The position numbers and the translations under genes were made by a program. From a virus: DNA of 34,155 nt. Under the pieces are notes generated by a model. That model saw only the letters and a list, made by a program, of their open reading frames with translations, did no database searches and was not told the origin of the DNA. Numbering within the stretch: position 1 is the first letter of the stretch; every line of letters begins with the position of its first letter. Below are positions 26,015 to 34,000 of the stretch, one piece after another. The stretch covers positions 1 to 34,155 of IMG/VR virus record IMGVR_UViG_3300043543_000123; one strand, 5' to 3'.

Positions 26015-26035
26015 TAGTCTGAATATATCAGACTA
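26015..26035. terminator. 8-bp stem-loop TAGTCTGA/TCAGACTA
   Basis: A perfect stem with loop ATATA, 59 bases before the next gene. It is possibly part of a terminator or processing signal for portal mRNA. No T run of note follows, so the class is uncertain. Confidence 0.3.
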
Positions 26036-26093
26036 TGTATATTTAGGTATCAATTATGTTAAATATACTAGTTACATTAATCTTGGAGTATTT

Positions 26094-27293
26094 ATGAATA
26101 AAATAGCTCAGAGAAGAAGTCTGCTCAGTAAATTGCGTGAAAAATTAGATATTGGTGGTCATGCTGCTGAAATGTTTAGTCCTACATTTGCTAAAATTAT
26201 GGAAGATCTAAATAATATTGATGATTCTATTAGAGAAATATTATTAGAATCTGATTTAAAAGGGTTACTTGCAGATGCCCGTTCTAATTTTAATCGTCGA
26301 GAATATATGTTATCAGTTTCAAAATTAAAAGATTTTCATACAATATTAGATAAAATTTATAAGATTCTTAGTAATTTTAAAGCAGATGTTTCTAGTGTTC
26401 ATGAAGAATTTTTATTTAAAGATTTAGATGAAGAAACAAAACAAAGTTTGCTTGGATTAAAATCAAAATTTGATACAACTGCATCTGTATCTAATATCTT
26501 GTTTAAAGAAGCAGGAATTTTAGATTGGTGGTATACTATTACTACTGATCGTGGTAAAGCTATGAGGGCTTGGGAAAAAAGATATCCTGATAAAATGAGA
26601 AAATTAAAATCTCAAACAGATTTATTAATTTCTAGGTCTGAGCAGCTTTTTGATCTACTATTAAAAGAATTAAAAGATATGTCTTGGGCCCGCGCCAAAA
26701 GAAAAGTTGAAGACTATTTAAAATCATCTGAAAAATTTATTAAAAAATATGAAGAATATAATAAACAATTTAAACAATATTATGTAGATAATATTAAAAA
26801 TTTTGTTGAAAAATTACAACTAGAAACATCTAAAAAAGTTGTAACTGATGACGATGAAGGTAAACAATTAATTTCTTTGCCTAAGACAGAACCTACTAAG
26901 CCAAAGATAACTACCGAACAGGCTAAACAAGAAGCTTTGAGTAAGTTAGACACTATTTATGGTCCTGATACAGAAACTGCTAAAAAAAGGCGCCAGAAAG
27001 CTGAATTAAGAAAAGAATTAGAGTATGCCGAACAACAGAAAAAAAAGCAACTTGCAGAGGAAAGTGCAAAAAATACAGCAGATAAAGATAAAGAAAAAGA
27101 TAAAGATAACGATAAAAATGTAAAATCATCAAAATCTTCTCATCAGAGATTTCTAAATACTTTAGAGATATTAGCAAATGAACATCCTATAATTTTAGCT
27201 AAAGAAATATATAAATACGCTAAATATATAGAAAATACAGACAAACAAACTAGTTTAAAACTTTTTAAAATTGTTGATGGTATTATAAAGTAA
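26094..27293 (+). CDS. Large helical protein of unknown function (399 aa)
   Basis: Preceded by GGAG. It is almost wholly helical. Residues 1-135 include a short aromatic turn later marked by ILDWWYTITTDRGKAMRAWE (about 143-162). Long coiled-coil stretches follow (165-250), then a Pro/Lys/Thr linker, a very charged low-complexity region (KDKEKDKDNDKN, about 335-346) and a compact C-terminal helix pair (from about 352). It could be a scaffold, internal head or tape-like protein; no family is recognised. The next gene's ATG overlaps its stop (TAATG). Confidence 0.78.
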   Translation: MNKIAQRRSLLSKLREKLDIGGHAAEMFSPTFAKIMEDLNNIDDSIREILLESDLKGLLADARSNFNRREYMLSVSKLKDFHTILDKIYKILSNFKADVSSVHEEFLFKDLDEETKQSLLGLKSKFDTTASVSNILFKEAGILDWWYTITTDRGKAMRAWEKRYPDKMRKLKSQTDLLISRSEQLFDLLLKELKDMSWARAKRKVEDYLKSSEKFIKKYEEYNKQFKQYYVDNIKNFVEKLQLETSKKVVTDDDEGKQLISLPKTEPTKPKITTEQAKQEALSKLDTIYGPDTETAKKRRQKAELRKELEYAEQQKKKQLAEESAKNTADKDKEKDKDNDKNVKSSKSSHQRFLNTLEILANEHPIILAKEIYKYAKYIENTDKQTSLKLFKIVDGIIK

Positions 27294-28063
27294 TGGGTCA
27301 AAGAGTTCCACGTATTAGAACAGAAGTCTCTGAATCAGAACTGGTGAAAGCATTAATTAGTGCTTGGCAGAAACTTTTTGGTTCTATGCCAACTAAAGAA
27401 CAAATAGCTATGCTATTGGCGCAAAATGCTTTGGAAACTGGGCATAGAAAAAGTATGTGGAACTACAATATTGGTAATGTAACTACTGATGGCAAAGGAA
27501 AATACAATTATTTTGATGATCTTACAACAAATGAACAAATTTCTCCAGGTAAATGGAAGAAAATGAATTTGAAGTATCGTGCTTTTAATACTTTAGATGA
27601 GGGTGCGTTAGATTATATTAAATTTTTGAAAAATAATTATGCCACTGCGTGGCAGCATATAATAAATCCAAATCCAGAAGAATATTCTAAAGCATTAAAA
27701 AAGGCCGGATATTATACTGCAGATGAAATTCCATATACAAAAAATATGGTTAGTTTATTTTCACATTTTAGTAAGTCGCCTGAATATGATAAAGCAAAAT
27801 CTGGAATTACAGAAGAATCAAACGTGATGGGAAATAAAGATTCTATATCTAATAAATCTAATTTTATTATGAAAATAAATGACTTGTTAGATAAGTTAAT
27901 GGTATCATTATCATCGTTAGAAAAATATAATATTGTTAAGAAACAAAAATTAAATATTAATACTTTATCATATATAGGTAGGGCGTATAAAAATAAAAAA
28001 ATTGCTAGGAAAAATTTTATTAAAATAATGGATAAAATATGGTATCCGAACAAGAATGTTTAG
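27293..28063 (+). CDS. Glucosaminidase-type cell-wall hydrolase
   Basis: Likely peptidoglycan hydrolase (endolysin or virion-associated lysin) of the FlgJ/LytD glucosaminidase family. The core AMLLAQNALETGHRKSMWNY then NIGNV places the catalytic Glu at E48. The matching late motif is KAGYYTADEIPYTKNM (about 137-152). Residues about 165-256 form a Lys/Asn-rich, mostly helical extension. No signal peptide is visible, so export would need a holin or virion delivery; no holin was recognised in the window. The start overlaps the previous stop (TAATG), and the end overlaps the start of an interrupted gene by 25 bases. Confidence 0.85.
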   Translation: MGQRVPRIRTEVSESELVKALISAWQKLFGSMPTKEQIAMLLAQNALETGHRKSMWNYNIGNVTTDGKGKYNYFDDLTTNEQISPGKWKKMNLKYRAFNTLDEGALDYIKFLKNNYATAWQHIINPNPEEYSKALKKAGYYTADEIPYTKNMVSLFSHFSKSPEYDKAKSGITEESNVMGNKDSISNKSNFIMKINDLLDKLMVSLSSLEKYNIVKKQKLNINTLSYIGRAYKNKKIARKNFIKIMDKIWYPNKNV

Positions 28064-28401
28064 ATTTGGCGTCATAATTAAGTGGTAAAGAACATACTTT
28101 TGCAGAATCCATTGCCAAATTATTTACAGTAAAATTAATTGAATTATATGTTGGTGATTCATATGAGAATATTACTTTAGATCGGCGTTCTTCACAATAT
28201 CCTACAGTGTTTTGTGGTAAAGTAGTTGGAGCATATTAAGAATGTTTAATTATAAATTCTGTTTATGTTAAAGAAAAACAAATTACATTTGGTAAAATAA
28301 TATTCATTAATGAAAGATCTATTAAAGCTTTAAGTGAAGTTGATGTAAAAGGTAAATTACAAGAATTATTTTTTTGGGTAGTTCCGATACAGTTAGGGTA
28401 A
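28039..28401 (+). pseudogene. Gene interrupted by two in-frame TAA codons
   Basis: One reading frame runs from ATG 28039 to TAA 28399-28401 (120 codons), broken only by TAA at 28075-28077 and at 28237-28239. The pieces between keep protein-like composition and codon use: LSGKEHTFAESIAKLF, ELYVGDSYENITLD, VFCGKVVGAY, then ECLIINSVYVKEKQITFG and SIKALSEVDVKGKLQELF. The frame is unbroken otherwise, so damage would be two point changes (for example from CAA, AAA or GAA), not indels. It may be a young pseudogene, a read-through gene or contain sequence errors. No family is recognised. It fills most of the 361-base gap after the lysin gene. Confidence 0.65.
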
Positions 28402-28424
28402 TAAAAAAAATTGGTTGGTAAATA

Positions 28425-29108
28425 ATGAATGAAAATTATATTTATAAAATCGCTTATATTAAAAAATTGCCAGGCAATAAATGGAGAGTTATTTCAGAAA
28501 AAGGAAAAAATTTAGGAACATATGATTCAAAAGAAGAGGCAGAAAAGCGATTAAAACAAATTGAAATGTTTAAACATATGAAAAAAAAGAAGGCCTCTGT
28601 TATTGATTTAACAGATGTAGATAATTTTAGTCTATCTGCAATTATGAGAAAAATGAGAAAAGAATGTTCTAATGAACAGATATTAGATTTTCTTAAAATT
28701 TATAAAAATTATTTTGATGATGCTATTAAAAGGGGATTGGAAAATCCAGAAAAATTATCTTTATCAAAATCATTGATAGATTTTAATAAAAGTAATCCAA
28801 TAAAAATAAATAAAAATGTAATTAAAACTGCAGCTATTACAGAGCTTGGAAATCCTGCTCAAGTAGGTCAATATTTAGCTAATATTATTAAATTTATATT
28901 AAGAAGGATATCTGAAAAAAATCGTGGGAAATCAATTTTAAATCTTAAAAGTAAATTATATAATTTAAATGTTAATGAAATTGCTTCCAAGCAAATGCCA
29001 GCATCATCGGCACTTGGACAATCTATTACTTTAGTTAAACATATTTTATTTAATCATGATCCTAAATATGTTAAAGAAGTTATTGATAACATAATAATAA
29101 ACTTATAA
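28425..29108 (+). CDS. Hypothetical protein with N-terminal GKNLGTY-type motif (227 aa)
   Basis: Residues 10-50 (KKLPGNKWRVISEKGKNLGT, then YDSKEEAEKRLKQIEMFKH) match a short module common in phage and bacterial proteins of unknown role, recognised by W-R-V-x-S-x-K-G-K-x-LG followed by T-x-EEA-x-KRL-x-QIE. The rest is helical, with an Ala/Pro-containing segment (ASKQMPASSALGQS). Its stop overlaps the phosphatase start (TAATG). The start ATG has only a weak upstream site (TTGGTTGG). Function unknown. Confidence 0.8.
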   Translation: MNENYIYKIAYIKKLPGNKWRVISEKGKNLGTYDSKEEAEKRLKQIEMFKHMKKKKASVIDLTDVDNFSLSAIMRKMRKECSNEQILDFLKIYKNYFDDAIKRGLENPEKLSLSKSLIDFNKSNPIKINKNVIKTAAITELGNPAQVGQYLANIIKFILRRISEKNRGKSILNLKSKLYNLNVNEIASKQMPASSALGQSITLVKHILFNHDPKYVKEVIDNIIINL

Positions 29109-29842
29109 TGATAAAACGATTTAGAAAAGTAACAAATAATTTGTATAGAGGCGGTGCTCCATCAGTAAAAGATGTAGTTAAGCTTAATAAATTATTTGGT
29201 ATACAAAAAATTGTAAGTTTAGATGCTTCTGCAGGTGAAAAAATACATAATATATGCAAAATGTTAAACATAGAACATATTATTATTCCTTTAGATGGAT
29301 CTAGAAAAAGTTTATTTAATTTATTTTCTTATGATTTAAAAGAATTATTGGATAATGGTGTTCCTACATTTGTACATTGTCAAGAAGGCAAAGATAGAAC
29401 TGGTTTTGTTATAGCATTATTTAAATGTAAATATCTAAATGTAGATCCTTCATATGCTATTCAAGAGGCGGAAGATTTAGGATTTGGTAAAGGAGTATCT
29501 CCAACTGTTATTAATTTATATAAAAAAATAATTAATTCAAATGCAGACAGAAATAATTCTGATATTGTATCAAATAAAAGAGAGTATATACAAGATGAAA
29601 AATCATCTGCTTTAGATAGAGCAGATAGGGGTTCTTTTGCTCCTTATCTAGATAAGACTAGGCAATATCCATACGATTCGGTATATCAATATCAAAATAG
29701 ACAGGGAGATACTAGAGATAGTTGCAATGAAAAATATTATGTAAAAACTACACATATTCCGTTAGTTGGATTGTATGATAATACTTCTGGGATAAGAGGG
29801 GTTGGACCAGTAGAAATTGGTGGCGGTTTTGTTGGAATGTAA
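29108..29842 (+). CDS. Protein tyrosine/dual-specificity phosphatase-like protein
   Basis: Cysteine phosphatase expected to remove phosphate from Tyr (or Ser/Thr, or a non-protein substrate). The signature VHCQEGKDRTG gives the catalytic C91 and R97 (C-x5-R). The upstream region (NNLYRGGAPS, then IQKIVSLDAS) matches the N-terminal part of such phosphatases, and D63 in PLDGS could be near the general acid position. The fold ends about residue 145. A 100-residue C-terminal extension follows, rich in Tyr, Asp and Arg (DKTRQYPYDSVYQYQNRQGD) and ending with a Gly-rich tail (GPVEIGGGFVGM); it may be a virion-binding or substrate tail. It follows the previous gene with a TAATG overlap. Confidence 0.88.
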   Translation: MIKRFRKVTNNLYRGGAPSVKDVVKLNKLFGIQKIVSLDASAGEKIHNICKMLNIEHIIIPLDGSRKSLFNLFSYDLKELLDNGVPTFVHCQEGKDRTGFVIALFKCKYLNVDPSYAIQEAEDLGFGKGVSPTVINLYKKIINSNADRNNSDIVSNKREYIQDEKSSALDRADRGSFAPYLDKTRQYPYDSVYQYQNRQGDTRDSCNEKYYVKTTHIPLVGLYDNTSGIRGVGPVEIGGGFVGM

Positions 29843-29864
29843 TCATATTTGAATTTATTTTGAT

Positions 29865-29874
29865 ATTAAGTATA
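29865..29874 (+). promoter_or_regulatory. ATTAAGTATA promoter-like motif
   Basis: A variant of the recurring motif in the 299-base gap after the phosphatase gene, far (267 bases) from the next ATG. It is weaker than the copy at 30094. Confidence 0.2.
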
Positions 29875-29910
29875 TAGAAAATATTGATGAGTCTATTGCT
29901 AATAGATAAA

Positions 29911-29935
29911 AAGCTTACACTTATACAGTAAGCTT
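29911..29935. terminator. Stem-loop AAGCTTAC/GTAAGCTT
   Basis: A perfect 8-bp stem with a 9-base loop, 69 bases after the phosphatase stop, flanked by A runs on both sides on this strand. It is probably a terminator-like or processing hairpin; the U run reads only on the opposite strand, so function is uncertain. Confidence 0.35.
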
Positions 29936-30093
29936 AAAATTAATATTTCAAAAATAATGATTAAAAATAGTTTGTTATTTAACAGGAATTAATAATGGAG
30001 ATAATTCATGTATCATTTTTATATATAGTTTTACTATTATCATAATCAAGATATCAAATTTTTTGTATAATACTGTAAATATAATACTTGTAT

Positions 30094-30103
30094 TATAAGT
30101 ACA
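30094..30103 (+). promoter_or_regulatory. TATAAGTACA promoter-like motif
   Basis: A variant of the recurring motif, 38 bases before the ATG of the next gene, in a gap with no gene. The placement is promoter-like. Confidence 0.3.
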
Positions 30104-30141
30104 ATCTTAATATTAAAATTCAATAGAGGTTGGAAAAATAA

Positions 30142-30759
30142 ATGAAAAAATCAGGAATCTCCATAGAAATGTCATATGATATAACTGATTCTGAAAAACA
30201 ACAGGCAGAAAAAGCTGTTTCTGCATTTAAACAATGTCTAAAAGTTTTAAAACAAGCTAAAGATCATTTGAATATTATGCTTACTCCATTTAAAAATCAT
30301 CCAGATATATCAGAAGATCAAATATTTAAATTTAGAGCAGCATTAAGGCGTTATCGTGATGAATCTATAGAAAATTTTAATAATTTTAAAATTATGGCAT
30401 TCAAATGTATTACATTAATGCAAATGTTTTCTTTTGATACTCAAATTTATAAATTAATGAAATCATTTATTGCTTCGATTGAAAAATTAGAAATAGAGGT
30501 AAATAAATTTGCAGAATTGTTTTCAAATTTAAAATCAAAAGAATTTGTATCAGATATTGTAAAAAGTATTGAGTCTATTCAGAAAGAATGCGATATTATA
30601 TATAATATTGTTTATTCTCGTCTTATAAGTCATATTAGTACTAATATATTAGCTACTAATTGGGTAGATGAAATTGGTAAAAAAATTAATAAATCAATAG
30701 AGTATAAAGCTCCATTGATTATTGATTTGTTTAATAAACACAATAATGAAAATAGTTAG
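30142..30759 (+). CDS. Hypothetical helical protein (205 aa)
   Basis: An AGAGG site lies upstream of the ATG. The protein is all helical with several amphipathic segments (EKAVSAFKQCLKVLKQAKDH, YKLMKSFIASIEKLEIEVNK, FVSDIVKSIESIQKECDII). It has no signal peptide, enzyme motif or membrane segment. It lies between the phosphatase and the protease-scaffold region. Function unknown. Confidence 0.75.
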   Translation: MKKSGISIEMSYDITDSEKQQAEKAVSAFKQCLKVLKQAKDHLNIMLTPFKNHPDISEDQIFKFRAALRRYRDESIENFNNFKIMAFKCITLMQMFSFDTQIYKLMKSFIASIEKLEIEVNKFAELFSNLKSKEFVSDIVKSIESIQKECDIIYNIVYSRLISHISTNILATNWVDEIGKKINKSIEYKAPLIIDLFNKHNNENS

Positions 30760-30882
30760 TAATAGTGTTAAAAATAATTCTATGAATATTATAATATAGG
30801 TGTTGTATAACTATTTTAGTTGCTTTTGGTAATAATTAGTTATAATTGTGTGATTATTAAATAATCTTTATAAGGATATATA

Positions 30883-31044
30883 ATGTTTATTAAACATGGT
30901 GATGGTAAAATAATTTCAGTTTTTAAAGAAGAAGATATTGACGAACAACAAAAAACAGCAATTAATGAAGCCGAAAGTGAAATAAAAAAAGAATCATATA
31001 TAGATCATAAAGATCTTAAAAGTAAAGAACAGAGGTCTAATTAA
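30883..31044 (+). CDS. Small protein (53 aa) coupled to the prohead protease
   Basis: An ATG at 30883 with AAGGA at 30872-30876 (six bases away) opens a 53-codon frame ending TAATG, which overlaps the protease start. The protein begins MFIKHGDGKIISVFKEEDID and continues charged and helical (AESEIKKESYIDHKD). Codon use matches the neighbours. It is likely a real small gene: the spacing and coupling are strong. No function is known; a role in head assembly is only suggested by position. Confidence 0.7.
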   Translation: MFIKHGDGKIISVFKEEDIDEQQKTAINEAESEIKKESYIDHKDLKSKEQRSN

Positions 31045-34000
31045 TGCAATATGGATTTATTAAATTAGGTGAATGGCTAGAAGCTAGCAGAGTTGAAGAT
31101 TTTTCCTCAGTAGCCCCAATTATTGATGATCTTGTTATTCAAGAACATTTTAAGAAGATAGCCGCAGGTTTGAAAACAATAGCTCCAAAAGCAGAGGATT
31201 TTTTATATTTTTCTGCTGTAATGATGCATGCTGCCGAAGCTAGCGCACTTAATCCAGATGGAACACCAAAATTAACAGCCACTGGTGAGCCAGTTAAAGT
31301 TGGTTGGATTAAAGATAAAGGATCTTGGCGTTGGACTACAAATGATAACTCTATTAGACCATATAAAAATTCTAATGGAGACATTTTTCCAGAAGAAGAA
31401 TTAATAAAAGCACATAGAAAATGGGTTGGTAAACCTCTTTGTGTCGATCATAAATCTGATTCTGTAGATCATGTAAGAGGTTTTATAGTTGATACTTATT
31501 ATGATCGTAATTTAAAGCGTGTAGTTGCTTTATGTGCACTTGATAAACATAATTATCCTGAATTAGCTAGAAAAGTAGCAACAGGTTATTCAACATGTGT
31601 TTCTATGGGTACTGCAGTAGGTCAAGCTATTTGTTCTGATTGTGGTCAAGTAGCTAGAACTGAAAAAGATTTTTGTAATCATATGCGCAATAAAACATGT
31701 TATGGTGAAATTAATATTGATTTAAGTCCAATTGAATTATCAATTGTTGTTAATGGGGCAGATCCTCAGGCCAAAATTAAACACATTATTGCTGCAGCTA
31801 ATAATTTAAATAATTATCTTTCTTTAAAAGAAAAAGAATTAAACAAACTATCAGTTAATAATAATGCATTTGAATTAATTAATATTAGAAAAGATTTAGA
31901 TGACACTATAACAAAGTTGGCTAAATTGGAAGAAATTATATTAGAAGAAAAATTACAAAAAGATACTAATGATTTAGCATTAAATCAAACGGCTAGTACA
32001 GCAACGATGCAAGAAACTGATGTATCTAGCACAGATTTTAATATAGCTCCGCCAGCTCAAAGATTAGCATCTAAAGAAAAAGATGCTTTAATTAAAGAAT
32101 TTCAAGCCATTGCAACCTCATTAGAGGCAAAGGTTGCTGACATGAAAAAAAATTTGGATAAGTTATCAAATAATAATATTTTAAATAAAGAGGAACATAT
32201 GTCTGAATCAAAGGATAATTTAAATAAACAAGCATTTTATCAAGGAACAGAAGAGCCTACTCCAGGTCAAGCTAAATATACTAAAGATCCATTAAATGAA
32301 AAACTTCGTACTGATGGAGATAAACACATGAATCTTAATCCTAAAGATATTGGAGAAGTTGATGAAATTTTCCCTGGAGATCTAGAAAAGAAAAAAATGC
32401 TGGCTAGGGCTCAGGCTGAAGAACGCGCAATGCGTAGGCAATATGCCATATCTAAAGCAAAAGAAGCTTTGGAAAAAAAGTCTTGGTTTCAAGGTGGCGG
32501 TGGCGTTAATGAACCAACTCCTGGTAAAACAAAATATACACCTGATAAAATGAATGAAGATTTGCGTGAAAAATCTGATAAGCAAATGGTTGGCAAAAAA
32601 CCTTTCCCAGGTGTTGGAGATGTAGATGATATGTATCCGAATGATAGAAAAGTTAAAGAACCACTTAAGAGAGCTTCATTAAGGGCACGATTCGTTAAGG
32701 CTGCTAATAAAGATGGCACCCAAAATCTTGGTGATAGTGCGTGGGAAGTTTATTTGGGTGACGAATTATTACTTACTGCTTCTGTATCTGATCTTTCAGG
32801 TCAACGTGTCGAATTACTATATGATACTATTGCCACAAAAGATTTTGGTAGCAAATTAATTGAAAAGATAAAAGTGTTTGGTGCTGATAAAGTTGCTAAA
32901 ATGTACAAAATTGCACAAGATGTGGCTCCAGGTACTGCAGCACAAAACGCAGCTCCAGCACAAAACGCAGTTCCAGCACAAGTCACACCTCCAAATCCCA
33001 ATGTAGTTCCAGCCCCAGATGCTGTTCAGACACCTGATGCAACTCAAACATCAAGTACTGATGCAACTACAGATGCAGGTTCAGCAAAAGGTGATCTAAA
33101 AGAAACAGTTAAAGATTTAATGAATAAGACAGTAGATGTAGTATCTGATCTTAAAGAATCAGTTGATGCATTAATTGGTGAGCAATCTGAAATGGGTGAT
33201 TTTGGAGAGTTGGGCAAATCTGCTTCAGATACCAATACTGCTTTAAATAAGATGAGAGTTGAACTTAATGGCGCTCTTATTGATGCTATGAAAGAAACAA
33301 TTGCAGAATTAGAAGATCATCATGAAGAATTAAAGATGATTTATGCAATGTATGATAAAGGCACAATTAGTTCGTCAAATGATGAATTTGTTAAATCTAT
33401 TGTTGAAGACGCTATAACTGACGCAAAAACTTCACTTGCTGACGCTTTTAAATTAATGAGTGCGTTTGTTAAATATGCCCGTGGTACTGAAGCTATTGTA
33501 AAGCGTGCCTCATTAGAGGCAGATTTAAATAAATTAGCAGAATCAAATATGGAATTAGAAGAATCAGATTTAGATGATTTAGAGCGTGATAATAATGGGG
33601 AATTAATGGATATGATAGAGTCTACAGATACAGATCTATCTGATCTCAAAAAAGAAATTGATTATGTAGACGATTCATCATCTGTTGATTCATCTTCTTA
33701 TGATTCATCATCTGTTGATTCATCTTCTTATGATTCATCATCTGTTGATTCATCTTCTTATGATTCATCATCCGTTGATGATTCTTGTGATGAACAATCT
33801 GCAGATATGGTAGCTGTAGAAACACCATCTGGTAAAAAAGTAACAGTTCCACAAGGTTCTAAGGTTTCTGAAGCTTCATTTGATTTACAAACAAAAGAAG
33901 GCAGGGCATTATATAGAGCTAAATTAGCATCTGAAATGTTAGAAACCAGCATTCATTTAAATGAAGCTCATCCAAAAGGTGGGTGTACTACTGAGTTAGA

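Larger units (their letters stand above)
25826..26093. other. Hairpin-rich 268-base gap after the portal gene
   Basis: In order: the palindrome CGCTTATAAGCG at 25829-25840; a 10-bp stem (AGTCTATTAT at 25854-25863 with ATAATAGACT at 25894-25903) whose loop is mostly (TAT)n; an ATAAGA/TCTTAT pair around 25975-25999; and TAGTCTGA/TCAGACTA with a 5-base loop (26015-26035). A GGAG ribosome site ends the gap. Candidate terminator cluster, small RNA or cis-acting DNA site. Confidence 0.5.

Noticed and set aside
28075-28239. Genome-wide reassignment of TAA to an amino acid
   Set aside because: Many clearly complete genes here end at TAA with correct family length (for example primase, terminase, portal), so TAA is a normal stop. 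Only local read-through or pseudogenisation remains possible.
33672-33778. CRISPR-like array
   Set aside because: The 30-base units are directly adjacent with no spacers and are in frame inside a coding region, so this is a protein-coding tandem repeat.
31139-33952. Several open frames on the minus strand over the protease-scaffold region
   Set aside because: They mirror the biased codons of the long + strand frame, have no ribosome sites and encode no recognisable protein.
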